Source: Gammaproteobacteria bacterium
GTDB taxonomy: Bacteria > Pseudomonadota > Gammaproteobacteria > Burkholderiales > Burkholderiaceae_B
Length of the DNA: 64,000 bases
Reading direction: 5' to 3'
Assembly (NCBI GenBank): GCA_018815245.1
Contig: JAHIXK010000011.1
Coordinates: forward strand, 248,001-312,000
The translations under genes and the position numbers were made by a program. The notes below the pieces were generated by a model. That model saw nothing but the letters and a program-made list of their open reading frames with translations, made no database searches and had not been told where the DNA came from. Position 1 is the stretch's first letter. Each line of letters begins with the position of its first letter. Below are positions 53,230-62,748 of the stretch, piece after piece.

Positions 53230-53697
53230 ATGTTGCGTTCCAAAGTCATGGTGCAGGAAGCCGATTTTGATGTGTCCAGCGAAATTCGCTGGCTTCGGCA
53301 GGGTTTGCCCGAGATTGGTGCGGTCGCCACTTTCATTGGCACTGTTCGGGACATCAACGAAAACAGCACCGTGCGGGCAATGACCCTGGAGCACTATCCG
53401 GGCATGACCGAAAAAGCCCTGGAGAATATTTTGAAAGTGGCCGATGAGCGGTTTGAAATTACCTCTGCCATGATCATCCACCGCGTGGGGCCTTTGTACC
53501 CCGAGGATCAAATTGTGTTTGCAGCGGCCACCAGTGAGCACCGTCAACAGGCTTTTCTGGCCTGTGAATTCATCATGGATTATTTGAAAACCGAGGCACC
53601 TTTCTGGAAGAAGGAAGACACCCCGGAAGGTGCGCGCTGGGTGTCGGCCCGCGACAGCGACGACTCTGCCAAAGAACGCTGGGAGAAGGCCGATTGA
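53230..53697 (+). CDS. moaE: Molybdopterin synthase large subunit MoaE
   Basis: MoaE joins with MoaD to convert cyclic pyranopterin monophosphate to molybdopterin. The 155-residue protein has GAVATFIGTVRDIN near 33-46, LEHYPGMTEKAL near 56-67, the HRVGPLYPEDQIV segment near 84-96 and the catalytic Lys in WKKEDTPEGARWV near 125. The ATG follows the moaD stop with no gap. Confidence 0.96.
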   Translation: MLRSKVMVQEADFDVSSEIRWLRQGLPEIGAVATFIGTVRDINENSTVRAMTLEHYPGMTEKALENILKVADERFEITSAMIIHRVGPLYPEDQIVFAAATSEHRQQAFLACEFIMDYLKTEAPFWKKEDTPEGARWVSARDSDDSAKERWEKAD

Positions 53698-54077
53698 ATG
53701 CCCTTAATGCATTGGCGGTTTTTGTGGGCGCCGGCCTGGGGGGCGTTGGCCGCTATGGTTTGGGGGTGGTGCTGGCACAGCCCGCCTGGTTGCCGTTTCA
53801 CATCGGTACCTTGGGTGCCAACCTGATAGGCGGTTTTTTGGCGGGTGCCTTGTTCGCAACGCTTGGCCCGGTTTGGTTAAAAACCAGCCCTGTCGGTTTG
53901 TTTCTGATGACAGGCGTGTTGGGTGGCCTGACCACCTTTTCAGCCTTCACCGCCGAAGGTGCCAACTTGCTGCTGGACAAACCTGTGCTGGCGCTGGGGC
54001 ACGCCGCCATGCATGTGGTGGGTTGTCTGCTTGCCTTTATTGTTGCTGGCAAACTGTTTGGCTTGTTCGGGCAGTAA
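53694..54077 (+). CDS. crcB: Fluoride ion channel/exporter CrcB (Fluc)
   Basis: Fluc proteins form dual-topology dimers that remove fluoride. This 127-residue protein has four hydrophobic helices and the signature GALLFATLGP-type loop with GxLGGLTTFSAF near 73-84. It also has the early GVGRYGLG. The start is TTG at 53694, overlapping the moaE stop, with GAGAAGG a few bases upstream. No fluoride riboswitch is seen before it, so expression is probably tied to the molybdenum cofactor genes. Confidence 0.93.
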   Translation: MNALNALAVFVGAGLGGVGRYGLGVVLAQPAWLPFHIGTLGANLIGGFLAGALFATLGPVWLKTSPVGLFLMTGVLGGLTTFSAFTAEGANLLLDKPVLALGHAAMHVVGCLLAFIVAGKLFGLFGQ

Positions 54078-54102
54078 GCCCGGCTGCACTGCTTGGTCCT
54101 GC

Positions 54103-54576
54103 TTAATGTTGCTCCCAAGGTAGACCGCGAAAGCGCCAGCCATTGATGCTTGAGCGCTGGTGGTTCTCGTTTTTATCACCTTCAAACCCCTCCAGCACAT
54201 TGATTGCAAATTCGAAACCATGCTTTGCCGCCAGGGTGGCCGCATGGTGTGAACGCGCACCACTTCGGCAAATGAAAAGCACGGGCTGATGGGGCTCCAC
54301 CCGGGCAGCAATTTGCGCCAGAAAATCGGGGTTGCGCGTGCCATCGGGGTAGTTGTTCCATTCAACATGAAAAGACCGGTCTTCCGAAAAACTGACTTGC
54401 CCCACCCAATCCAGCTCCGCATCGGTGCGCACATCGACAAGCACCGCATTTTCATCCGCATTCAGCAAATTCCAGGCTTCGTCGGGGGTCAAGGCCCCAA
54501 GGTAATTCAATCCTTTTTCCCGGGCGCGTTGTTTGGCAGTTTCGATCAGTTGTGGTGCGATGGGTGCTGGGGCCAT
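54103..54576 (-). CDS. Rhodanese-domain protein
   Basis: A single-domain sulfurtransferase-like protein of ~157 residues. The catalytic Cys lies in LFICRSGARSHHAA near 100, and the substrate loop is CRSGAR, the sulfur-transferring type. The ATG at 54576 was chosen because AGGG lies 9 bases upstream; an ATG at 54594 adds six residues. Convergent with crcB, it may support sulfur transfer, though its separation from the moa genes gives no proof. A palindrome TGTATTGTAATACA lies 35 bases before the start. Confidence 0.82.
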   Translation of the reverse strand: MAPAPIAPQLIETAKQRAREKGLNYLGALTPDEAWNLLNADENAVLVDVRTDAELDWVGQVSFSEDRSFHVEWNNYPDGTRNPDFLAQIAARVEPHQPVLFICRSGARSHHAATLAAKHGFEFAINVLEGFEGDKNENHQRSSINGWRFRGLPWEQH

Positions 54577-54610
54577 GTGCCTGTTCCCTGACATTTATAA
54601 TTAAGATGAG

Positions 54611-54624
54611 TGTATTGTAATACA
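54611..54624. promoter_or_regulatory. Candidate operator palindrome upstream of the rhodanese gene
   Basis: TGTATTGTAATACA has arms TGTATT and AATACA around a two-base centre. It lies about 20-35 bases upstream of the rhodanese starts and in the far upstream region of glnA. Confidence 0.35.
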
Positions 54625-54676
54625 AGCATTAAAAGGTTTAGTTAAAACACCCGTTTTGCCCCATTGTTGTGCGTAA

Positions 54677-54693
54677 TGCACCGGTGTGGTGCG
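54677..54693. promoter_or_regulatory. NtrC-type dyad upstream of glnA
   Basis: TGCACCGGTGTGGTGCG contains GCAC and GTGC separated by 7 bases, the NtrC consensus layout. Its centre is ~83 bases upstream of the -12 element of the sigma-54 promoter, on the same DNA face range as other enhancers. NtrB and NtrC are encoded 2 kb downstream. Confidence 0.8.
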
Positions 54694-54754
54694 TAAATTT
54701 GTTCACCCGAATGGACGATGGTCTGCAAACCTTGATTCTTCGTGTGTGCCGTCT

Positions 54755-54770
54755 TGGTATGGTCTTTGCT
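54755..54770 (+). promoter_or_regulatory. Sigma-54 promoter of glnA
   Basis: TGGTAT and TTGCT are separated by 5 bases, placing the -24 GG and -12 GC ten bases apart, as required. The start site would be near 54782, giving a ~130-base leader. A dyad ATAGCA/TGCTAT (54815-54836) lies in that leader and can form a weak stem. Confidence 0.8.
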
Positions 54771-54914
54771 TTAGCCCTCCAGGCCGATGAGTGAATTCGC
54801 GTTAAGCGTCATATATAGCAACATCGAACGTGCTATTGTTTCGCTAATTCCAAAGAGTTCCACTCAGAATTTATTTAGATCACTATCCACCTCTCACGTA
54901 CCAGGAGATTTTCA

Positions 54915-56327
54915 ATGGCGACCGCCCAAGATGTAATGAAGATGGTTGCGGAAAACGAAGTGAAGTTCATTGACTTCCGCTTCACCGACACCAAAGGCAA
55001 AGAGCAACACGTTTCCGTGCCGGTAAAAATGTTTGACGACGACAAATTTGAGTCTGGACACGCATTTGACGGGTCTTCTGTCGCGGGTTGGAAAGGCATT
55101 GAAGCGTCTGACATGTTGCTCATGCCTGATCCTGATTCAGCTCGCATGGACCCATTCCGTGAAGAGCCCACACTGATTTTGACTTGTGACGTGATCGAGC
55201 CAACCGACGGCAAGGGTTACGACCGTGATCCACGCTCCATTGCCCGCCGTGCAGAAGCGTATCTGAAGTCCTCTGGCCTGGGCGACACGGCCTATTTCGG
55301 TCCAGAACCCGAATTCTTTATCTTCGACAGCATTACATGGTCTGACGAAATGTCTGGCTGCCACTTCAAGATCAAGTCCGAAGAAGCCTCCTGGTCCACC
55401 GGCATTGATTACGAGCACGGCAACCTGGGCCACCGCCCCACGGTAAAAGGCGGCTACTTCCCAGTGTCCCCAACCGATTCATTCCAGGACATCCGTTCTG
55501 AAATGTGCCTGTTGCTGGAACAGCAAGGCGTGCCCGTTGAAGTGCACCACCACGAAGTGGCTGGCGCTGGCCAAAACGAAATTGGTACCATGTTCTCCAC
55601 ATTGACCAAGCGTGCTGACTGGACTCAAATCCTGAAGTACACCGTGTGGAACGTGGCTGCCAGCTATGGCAAAACTGCCACCTTCATGCCCAAGCCAATG
55701 TGGGGCGACAACGGTTCAGGCATGCACGTTCACCAGTCTGTATGGAAAGACGGCGTGAACCTGTTTGCCGGCAACGGCTATGCAGGTTTGTCTGAATTTG
55801 CCCTGTACTACATCGGCGGTATCATCAAGCACGCACGTGCCCTGAATGCGATCACCAACCCGTCCACCAACTCCTACAAGCGTTTGGTGCCCGGTTACGA
55901 AGCACCGGTAAAGCTGGCTTACTCTGCCAAGAACCGTTCTGCGTCAATTCGTATTCCACACGTGGCCAACCCCAAGGGTCGCCGCATTGAGGCCCGTTTC
56001 CCGGATCCCATGGCCAACCCTTACCTGGCATTCGCTGCCATGTTGATGGCTGGTCTGGACGGTGTTCAGAACAAGATTCACCCAGGTGAAGCTGCTGACA
56101 AGAATCTGTACGACTTGCCTCCTGAAGAAGATGCAAAGATCCCAACCGTTTGCCACTCACTGGAAATGGCGTTGGAATACCTGGACAAGGACCGTGAGTT
56201 CCTGACCCGTGGTGGTGTATTCAGCAATGAAATGCTGGATGCATACATTGCATTGAAGATGGAAGAAGTGCAGCGTTTCCGCATGACACCACACCCCATC
56301 GAATACGACATGTACTACGGCCTGTAA
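54915..56327 (+). CDS. glnA: Glutamine synthetase, type I
   Basis: GlnA condenses glutamate and ammonia to glutamine. The 470-residue dodecameric-type enzyme has [11 protein letters not shown] near 50-60, the metal-binding ExE-type [11 protein letters not shown] near 131-141, and [13 protein letters not shown] near 370. The adenylylation loop with Tyr is present near 398 ([11 protein letters not shown]), so activity should be switched by GlnE. GGAG lies 8 bases before the ATG. It has its own sigma-54 promoter and a strong terminator. Confidence 0.97.
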   Translation: MATAQDVMKMVAENEVKFIDFRFTDTKGKEQHVSVPVKMFDDDKFESGHAFDGSSVAGWKGIEASDMLLMPDPDSARMDPFREEPTLILTCDVIEPTDGKGYDRDPRSIARRAEAYLKSSGLGDTAYFGPEPEFFIFDSITWSDEMSGCHFKIKSEEASWSTGIDYEHGNLGHRPTVKGGYFPVSPTDSFQDIRSEMCLLLEQQGVPVEVHHHEVAGAGQNEIGTMFSTLTKRADWTQILKYTVWNVAASYGKTATFMPKPMWGDNGSGMHVHQSVWKDGVNLFAGNGYAGLSEFALYYIGGIIKHARALNAITNPSTNSYKRLVPGYEAPVKLAYSAKNRSASIRIPHVANPKGRRIEARFPDPMANPYLAFAAMLMAGLDGVQNKIHPGEAADKNLYDLPPEEDAKIPTVCHSLEMALEYLDKDREFLTRGGVFSNEMLDAYIALKMEEVQRFRMTPHPIEYDMYYGL

Positions 56328-56354
56328 AAAGCCCGATTGCATTGAATCGATGTG

Positions 56355-56387
56355 AAAATGGCCCTGTAACAAGGGCCATTTTTATTT
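56355..56387 (+). terminator. Intrinsic terminator of glnA
   Basis: Arms AAAATGGCCCT (56355-56365) and AGGGCCATTTT (56372-56382), a six-base loop and a T-rich tail follow glnA by 28 bases. Confidence 0.92.
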
Positions 56388-56504
56388 TTGTGGTTTTGTA
56401 AAGTAGCTCCCCCATCTGGTATCAGCACTCGCCTTCAATGGGGAGGGTTGTCTACAGGTGATCGGTTATCATGGTGTCGTCTGTCAATTTTCTGAGAAGT
56501 AATC

Positions 56505-57005
56505 ATGCTGAAGCAATCGACTGTCCTACGTTCGCTGCTGACATTGGGTGTGGGCTGGTTCCTTTTTACAGGTGCGCAGGCCAAGGGATCGGAGATGTTT
56601 GTTTGTACAAACAGCGAAGGTGTCCGGACGTACCAGAATTCAGACGGTGGTAATGGTTGTGTGCCCTTGAATTTGAATCCCATTACTGTGGTTCCGGTAC
56701 CCAAGTCCAGCCCCCCCCTCACTGCAGGATCTGGCAGGTCTGCTGCGGCCTATGACAATCGTTCTTCCAGTGACTTCAATGCCAAAGACGATCGAATGAA
56801 AATACTGCAGGAAGAACTGCGAATTGAAGAAAGTAAATTAAAGTCTTTGAAAGATGAATACAAAAGCGGCCAACCAGACCGCCTGGGCAGCGAGCGCAAT
56901 TACCAGAAATACCTGGATCGCGTGGGTCGCCTTGAGCAGGAAATCATGGTGACCAATGACAACATCGAAATACTGAAAACAGAGCTGATCCGTCTGGCAG
57001 AATAA
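56505..57005 (+). CDS. Secreted protein with DUF4124-like N-terminus and coiled coil
   Basis: The 166-residue protein has a signal peptide (SLLTLGVGWFLFTGAQA), a short DUF4124-like Cys/aromatic segment (MFVCTNSEGVRTYQNSD near 33-49), a Pro-rich linker and a charged coiled coil (~100-166). Such proteins are found in envelope or nitrogen gene neighbourhoods without known function. It lies between glnA and ntrB, 40 bases before the latter. The ATG at 56505 is the only start that leads into the signal peptide. Confidence 0.75.
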   Translation: MLKQSTVLRSLLTLGVGWFLFTGAQAKGSEMFVCTNSEGVRTYQNSDGGNGCVPLNLNPITVVPVPKSSPPLTAGSGRSAAAYDNRSSSDFNAKDDRMKILQEELRIEESKLKSLKDEYKSGQPDRLGSERNYQKYLDRVGRLEQEIMVTNDNIEILKTELIRLAE

Positions 57006-57044
57006 TGCGTCTTACGCAAGCTGCGGGTCAGTACGAGGGACGAA

Positions 57045-58121
57045 TTGAAAAAAGAACAATTTCAAGGTCTTGAATTGTTGGCCACTGCGGTGGTGGTAAG
57101 TGACCCCGAGGGCGTGGTGTTGTACGCCAACCTGTCGGCAGAAACATTGCTGGAGGTGTCCAGGCGAAGTTTTGATGGGCAGGCATTGGCTGCCTTGTTT
57201 GTAGAGGCCAATGCTTTTCGGGAATTTCTTCGGAAGTCGCAGGCAGACCCGTTCGGTGTCAAGCGCCAGGTGTTCGAACTGATACGCCCGAACGGTACAT
57301 CAGAACATGTGCATGTCACGCTTTCATGCCCCGATGGTGCCAACGGTATTACCATCATTGAACTGCGCGAAATAGAACAACAGCTTAAGGTGGATCGCGA
57401 AGCACGCATGATGGACCAATCCTTGGCCAACAAGGAATTGATCCGCAATTTGGCACATGAAATCAAAAACCCCCTGGGGGGAATTCGTGGTGCTGCCCAG
57501 TTACTGGAGGTGGAGCTGCCATCCCCGGAATTGAAGGAATACACGCAAGTGGTGATCAAGGAATCGGATCGCCTTCAAACACTGGTAGACCGCTTGCTGG
57601 CCCCACACAGAAAACCGCACATTGTCTCGATGATGAACATTCACGAGGTGTGTGAACGCGTGCGTTCCGTTATTTTGGCCGAGCATCCCAAAGGCTTGAA
57701 ATTTGTACGCGATTACGACACATCCATTCCAGAATTTCTGGGTGATCTTGAACAATTGATTCAGGCAATCCTGAATATAGTGCGCAATGCTGCACAAGCT
57801 TTGACACCTCAAATTGCCGAAGGCACCGCGCAAATAATTCTATGCACCAGGGTGGTGCGTAGAGTAACCTTAAACCGCAAACAACACAGGCTGGCATTAG
57901 ACTTGCAAGTGATCGACAACGGACCTGGCATACCTGCGGAAATCATGGAAAGAATTTTCTTTCCACTGGTTTCGGGGCGTGAGGGCGGCAGTGGTTTAGG
58001 CCTTACGTTGGCCCAAACATTCGTGCAACAACACGAAGGCATTATTGAATGCAGCTCCACACCGGGAAGAACACTTTTTAAAGTCACATTGCCGCTTCAG
58101 TTTGATCACGCTACCAGCTGA
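57045..58121 (+). CDS. glnL: Nitrogen regulation histidine kinase NtrB
   Basis: NtrB phosphorylates NtrC when nitrogen is low and is switched by the PII protein. The 358-residue soluble kinase has a PAS-like sensor (~8-115), HisKA with phospho-His in NLAHEIKNPLGG near 138, and HATPase_c with NAAQAL near 246, DNGPGIP near 290 and GSGLGLTLA near 310. The TTG at 57045 has GAGGGA ~6 bases upstream. ntrC follows after 23 bases. Confidence 0.94.
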   Translation: MKKEQFQGLELLATAVVVSDPEGVVLYANLSAETLLEVSRRSFDGQALAALFVEANAFREFLRKSQADPFGVKRQVFELIRPNGTSEHVHVTLSCPDGANGITIIELREIEQQLKVDREARMMDQSLANKELIRNLAHEIKNPLGGIRGAAQLLEVELPSPELKEYTQVVIKESDRLQTLVDRLLAPHRKPHIVSMMNIHEVCERVRSVILAEHPKGLKFVRDYDTSIPEFLGDLEQLIQAILNIVRNAAQALTPQIAEGTAQIILCTRVVRRVTLNRKQHRLALDLQVIDNGPGIPAEIMERIFFPLVSGREGGSGLGLTLAQTFVQQHEGIIECSSTPGRTLFKVTLPLQFDHATS

Positions 58122-58144
58122 GCGGTTTTAAGGAACCACAACTA

Positions 58145-59719
58145 ATGCGTCCAATTTGGGTTGTTGATGATGACCACTCCATTCGCTGGGTCTTGCAGAA
58201 AGCAATTTCCCGCGAAGGAATTCCTTGCGAAATTTTTTCCTCAGCCGCCGAAGTACTGGAACGACTGGAAACGGATGTGCCCCAAGTGCTGGTTTCGGAC
58301 ATTCGAATGCCGGGTCAAAGCGGGTTGGATCTATTGTCCAAGGTTCGAGAACTGCAGCCTGATTTGCCCGTCATCATCATGACTGCGTATTCTGATCTTG
58401 ACAGTGCCGTGTCGGCATTCCAGGGCGGTGCGTTTGAATACCTGCCGAAACCGTTTGACATTGAAAAAGCGGTCGAGCTGATTTTGCGGGCGGTTCGGGA
58501 ATCTCAGGCGGAAGAATTCGTTGAAGAAGCCGATGCAGGTGCGCCTGAAATTCTTGGGCAGGCACCTGCCATGCAGGAAGTGTTTCGCGCCATCGGGCGT
58601 TTGTCTCAATCCAATGTCACGGTACTGATCACCGGTGAAAGCGGTGCGGGCAAGGAATTGGTTGCGCGTGCATTGCACCGCCACAGCCCGCGTGCCACGA
58701 ACCCTTTCATTGCATTGAACACGGCCGCCATTCCGAAAGACTTGCTGGAATCTGAATTGTTTGGTCATGAACGAGGATCGTTCACAGGTGCACAGGCACA
58801 ACGCCGTGGCCGTTTCGAGCAAGCCGAGGGCGGCACGTTGTTTCTCGATGAAATTGGCGACATGCCAGCTGAATTGCAAACCCGTTTGTTGCGGGTGTTG
58901 TCAGACGGGCATTTTTACCGCGTGGGCGGACAGCAGCCCATCAAGGCCAATGTGCGGGTGATTGCGGCCACCCATCAGGATCTTGATGAGCGGGTTAAAC
59001 AGGGGCTGTTTCGTGAAGACCTTTACCACCGCTTGAATGTGATACGCCTGCGTTTGCCGCCATTGCGCGAGCGGCAGGAAGACATCCCTATTTTGGCCAA
59101 ACATTTCCTTGGCGTTTCTGCCCGTGAATTGGGCACGGAAACCAAACGTTTGTCCGATGCAGCGGTGCGTGTCATCTGTGAATTTCCCTTCCCGGGCAAT
59201 GTTCGCCAACTGGAAAACGTGTGCCGCTGGATCACAGTCATGGCGCCCGCCCAGTTGGTGGAAGCGCGTGATTTGCCTCCTGAATTGAAGGCATTTCAGA
59301 CAGGGGTTTTGCCTGTTGCAGAACAGGCGCCTGCCACGCCAGCCGCTTCCAATTTGTGGCTGGCGGAAACCGGCCCGACCATGCCGGCTGGCGTGCCATA
59401 TGTGGGTGGTTCGGGCATGTCTGCAGGCAAATATCCGTTTGAAAGCAGCGCACCAGAAACCGTGACAAATGCTCAGGTTCCACTGGGCAGTGCCAGCTGG
59501 CTTGAACTGTTGTTTCTGGAAGCAGAAAAAGCCCTGGAAAGTGGGAAGCCTGATGTGATGGACGCACTAACCGCCCAATTCGAAACCACCATGATCCAGG
59601 CGGCCTTGAAAGCCACCCATGGCAAACGAATTGAAGCAGCCCAGCGTTTGGGGATAGGGCGTAACACCATTACCCGAAAAATTCAGGACTTGAATATTGA
59701 TGTGAAAGACATTGATTGA
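58145..59719 (+). CDS. glnG: Nitrogen regulation response regulator NtrC
   Basis: NtrC activates sigma-54 promoters, probably including that of glnA. The 524-residue protein has the receiver domain with Asp in [11 protein letters not shown] near 53, an AAA+ domain (~140-380; GESGAGKE, a GSFTGA loop variant, FLDEIGD), and a Fis-type helix-turn-helix at the end ([19 protein letters not shown]). It is ~55 residues longer than E. coli NtrC because of a Pro/Ala/Gly-rich insert (~385-445) between the AAA+ and DNA-binding parts. The following gene converges on it after 5 bases. Confidence 0.95.
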   Translation: MRPIWVVDDDHSIRWVLQKAISREGIPCEIFSSAAEVLERLETDVPQVLVSDIRMPGQSGLDLLSKVRELQPDLPVIIMTAYSDLDSAVSAFQGGAFEYLPKPFDIEKAVELILRAVRESQAEEFVEEADAGAPEILGQAPAMQEVFRAIGRLSQSNVTVLITGESGAGKELVARALHRHSPRATNPFIALNTAAIPKDLLESELFGHERGSFTGAQAQRRGRFEQAEGGTLFLDEIGDMPAELQTRLLRVLSDGHFYRVGGQQPIKANVRVIAATHQDLDERVKQGLFREDLYHRLNVIRLRLPPLRERQEDIPILAKHFLGVSARELGTETKRLSDAAVRVICEFPFPGNVRQLENVCRWITVMAPAQLVEARDLPPELKAFQTGVLPVAEQAPATPAASNLWLAETGPTMPAGVPYVGGSGMSAGKYPFESSAPETVTNAQVPLGSASWLELLFLEAEKALESGKPDVMDALTAQFETTMIQAALKATHGKRIEAAQRLGIGRNTITRKIQDLNIDVKDID

Positions 59720-59724
59720 AGTGC

Positions 59725-61794
59725 TTACATGTTTTTAACCTGAAACTTCTTCAGGATGTTGGACAAATCGGTGGCAACACCTTTCAAGCCAGAAACTGCA
59801 TTTGAAGCACGGCGTGCCATGTCCAGATTGCCCTCAGACAGCTGGGCAACCACTTCAACCTGGTGGCCAATGCTTTCAGAAGCCTGGTTTTGTTCAAGCA
59901 GCGCTGCGTGAATGTTTTCCACGGAATGGGCCACAGCTGAGGAATCGGCTGTGATCTGGTTCATTGCCTGACCTGCGCGGTCCACCAGTTCAACGCCTTT
60001 TCTCACGCTTTCTACGGCCATGTCCATGTTGTTCACTGCCACGCCAGAACTGTTCTGAATGGCTTCGATCATGCCGTGAATGTCGTCGGTCGATTTGCGT
60101 GTGCGCTCTGCAAGCTTGCGCACCTCATCGGCCACAACAGAGAAACCGCGGCCCTGTTCACCGGCACGTGCTGCTTCAATGGCTGCGTTCAATGCAAGCA
60201 GGTTGGTTTGTTCGGCAATGCCTTTGATGATCAATGCAATTTCAGAAATTTCGCGAGACTGTTCACCCAACTGCTGAATGACATCGGCAGTGCCCTGAAC
60301 GTTTTGGGAAATCTTGTGCATTTGCTGGGTGGCTGAATTGATGGCACCCAGACCATCGTCGGCCAATTGGCGGGCCTTGTTGCTAACGTCTTTGGCTTCA
60401 GTGGCTGAATCGCCCACGCTGGAAATGGAGGATGACATTTCTTCCACGGCAGCCGCCATGCCCGAAGCGGCATCGCTTCCAGATGCAGCACCTTTGCTCA
60501 ATTCTTCGCTGGTGTGTACAAGGTCTTCCGACGCTTGCTGCACCTGGTCTGTGCTGCGTTTTACCGCACCCAGTGCCTGTTCCATGCTTTCCGCCATCCG
60601 GTTCATGCTGCGGGCCAGCAGGCTGATTTCGTTTCTCGTATTCACACTGCCATTGGTTACTTCACTTTCGGCGCGCGCTGTCATGTCGCCATTGCCCAGT
60701 TTCAGGGCCAGTGCGGTCAGGCCTTTGGTTGATCTGGTCAGGCGGCTGGTTACCCAAAACAGGGCCAGTGCAATCACTGCTGTGGCAATCAAACCCATCA
60801 CAATCATCAATACACTCATTGAATAGATGGTGCTGAACATTTCACTGGTCAGGGCAGGGGTTATTACGGTTGCGCCACCCCATTGCGGAACCTTGGCAAA
60901 CGCAACAAATTCATCGCGCTGGATGCCGTTCTTGGGGTCGGTCCAACTGATTTGTGTGACACCGGAATCTTCTTTGCCAATTTTGTCGAGCAGCATTTGC
61001 AGTTCGGGTTGCGTGGTGGCCATTTCCTTGAATTCATCGCCCTTGAATTGGGAATGAATCATGATCTTGCCCGCATTTGCCCCTGCGGTGTACAACACAT
61101 AAGGAATGCCGGTTTCACCAATGCGCGTGCTTAGCACGGCGTTTTGAACGTCGGCAAACAGGCTGGTCATGTCAAAACCGATGTAAAGAATCAGGTCATG
61201 CTGACCATCGGTGCTTTTGATGGGCAAGTATTTCGACATGTAGCGTTTGCCAAACAGCAAGGCCTCGCCCACATAGGTTTCACCCTTGATTACTTTGGCA
61301 TAGCTTGGGTGGCTGCGGTCCAGTTTGGTGCCTACAGCGCGGTCGCCGTTTTCTTTTTTCAGACTGGTGGAAATGCGCAGGTAGTCGTCGCCCGTGCGAA
61401 CAAACACTGTGGCCACGCCACCGGTCATTTGCGTGAAATTGTCGACCACGCCAAAGTTGCCAGTGATGAAGGCGGAATCCAGCGTCACCATGGGGCCTTC
61501 AATCTCGGGGGTGATGGAGATCATCTGCTCTTGATCAACCAGCAGTTCGCCTTTGAACTGGCCCTCAAACAGATCGGCCAGTTGGGTCACTGAACTTTCA
61601 GAAAGCCGGTAGGCAATTTCCATGGTCTGTCGCAGGCCTTCGGCCTGTGTGGACACTGTGCGCTCCGTGCGTTCTATTGCCGCATTGAAGGTAAACATGG
61701 CGGTGATGCCCACCAGGCTTAAAACAATCAATGCAACCAGCGCGGCACTTGTCAAGCTGATTTGTTTGGAAAGGGGAAGGGTTTTTAAGTTCAT
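59725..61794 (-). CDS. Methyl-accepting chemotaxis protein with Cache sensor
   Basis: The 689-residue receptor has a membrane helix near 10-33, a ~290-residue periplasmic double-Cache-like sensor, a second helix near 325-345 and HAMP. Its signalling domain (~420-680) has the conserved hairpin tip [24 protein letters not shown]. The C-terminus (LKKFQVKNM) lacks the NWETF tail that recruits CheR/CheB. It should guide flagellar or pilus motility toward a small organic ligand, not identifiable here. ATG at 61794 is chosen; the frame is open to 61845, and no start has a clear ribosome-binding site. Confidence 0.9.
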   Translation of the reverse strand: MNLKTLPLSKQISLTSAALVALIVLSLVGITAMFTFNAAIERTERTVSTQAEGLRQTMEIAYRLSESSVTQLADLFEGQFKGELLVDQEQMISITPEIEGPMVTLDSAFITGNFGVVDNFTQMTGGVATVFVRTGDDYLRISTSLKKENGDRAVGTKLDRSHPSYAKVIKGETYVGEALLFGKRYMSKYLPIKSTDGQHDLILYIGFDMTSLFADVQNAVLSTRIGETGIPYVLYTAGANAGKIMIHSQFKGDEFKEMATTQPELQMLLDKIGKEDSGVTQISWTDPKNGIQRDEFVAFAKVPQWGGATVITPALTSEMFSTIYSMSVLMIVMGLIATAVIALALFWVTSRLTRSTKGLTALALKLGNGDMTARAESEVTNGSVNTRNEISLLARSMNRMAESMEQALGAVKRSTDQVQQASEDLVHTSEELSKGAASGSDAASGMAAAVEEMSSSISSVGDSATEAKDVSNKARQLADDGLGAINSATQQMHKISQNVQGTADVIQQLGEQSREISEIALIIKGIAEQTNLLALNAAIEAARAGEQGRGFSVVADEVRKLAERTRKSTDDIHGMIEAIQNSSGVAVNNMDMAVESVRKGVELVDRAGQAMNQITADSSAVAHSVENIHAALLEQNQASESIGHQVEVVAQLSEGNLDMARRASNAVSGLKGVATDLSNILKKFQVKNM

Positions 61795-61947
61795 GGTGCG
61801 TAACGATTGGGAAGGTGATGAACAATTTTCATCATCGCATCGCATCCCTACAACTAATTGCCTAATTAGAGGGGTAATTCACCTGTAATAAGTACCCAAG
61901 ATGGGTGATGTGTCCAAAGTCTTCCCCCTTTTTGAGAGGGGGTGAAA

Positions 61948-62748
61948 TCAGAAGGAGAGGGTAGCCATGGCCGGGGCGTGGTCAGAGGGTTTTTCCCATT
62001 TGCGGGGTGCACGGTCAATTACACTGGCTGTACATTGTTCAGCCAATGGCTTGGACAGCAAAACATGGTCAATCCGCAAGCCTTTGTTTTTCTGAAAACC
62101 CAGCATGCGGTAATCCCACCACGAGAAGGTTTTCTCGGGTTGGTCGAACAGGCGAAAGCTGTCCACAAGGCCCATGCCCAGCAGGGTGTTGAACCGGCTG
62201 CGTTCATCTTCCGAACAAAGTACTTGCCCCGCCCAGGCTTTGGGGTCGTGTACATCCCGATCGTCCGGGGCAATGTTGTAGTCGCCGACCAAGGCCAGTT
62301 TTGGGTATTGAGTCAACCAACCTTGGCAGTCCTTCAACAAAGCATCGAGCCATGCTTTTTTGTACTCGAACTTGTCAGAACCCACTTCAGAGCCGTTCAC
62401 TACATAGGCGCTAATGAAGCGCATATCGCCAAAAGTGGCCGCAATTACACGCTTTTGCTCGTCTGGGAAACTCGGTAAGTTCACCTGCACATCTACCGGT
62501 TCAGGCATGGTGGCCTTCTTGTATAAAATGGCCACGCCGTTGTAGGTTTTTTGCCCGGCAAACACCGCACCATAACCAGCGGCCTCGAGTTCGGTCACCG
62601 GAAAGTTCTCGTCGGTCAATTTCAGTTCCTGAAGGCCCAGCAAGTCAACCGGGTTGCTTTCAAGCCATTGCAGCAGGTGCGGCAGGCGCACCTTGAGAGA
62701 ATTCACGTTCCAGGTGGCCAGTTGAACGCCTGCCATGTTGTCCACCAT
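61948..62748 (-). CDS. xthA: Exodeoxyribonuclease III
   Basis: This 266-residue Mg2+-dependent AP endonuclease/3'-exonuclease repairs abasic sites. The catalytic pieces are visible: NVNSLKVRLPHLL at the start, LQELKLTDENFP near 40 (Glu), VGDYNIAPDDRDVH near 152 (Asp-Asn), and RIDHVLLS near 228 with the final SDHAPAM His. The ATG at 62748 overlaps the prlC stop (ATGA), and another ATG at 62736 gives a common shorter start. Co-expressed with prlC. Confidence 0.94.
   Translation of the reverse strand: MVDNMAGVQLATWNVNSLKVRLPHLLQWLESNPVDLLGLQELKLTDENFPVTELEAAGYGAVFAGQKTYNGVAILYKKATMPEPVDVQVNLPSFPDEQKRVIAATFGDMRFISAYVVNGSEVGSDKFEYKKAWLDALLKDCQGWLTQYPKLALVGDYNIAPDDRDVHDPKAWAGQVLCSEDERSRFNTLLGMGLVDSFRLFDQPEKTFSWWDYRMLGFQKNKGLRIDHVLLSKPLAEQCTASVIDRAPRKWEKPSDHAPAMATLSF

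Noticed and set aside
53650-53700. Fluoride riboswitch ahead of crcB
   Set aside because: crcB starts inside the moaE stop codon; there is no leader in which the aptamer could form.
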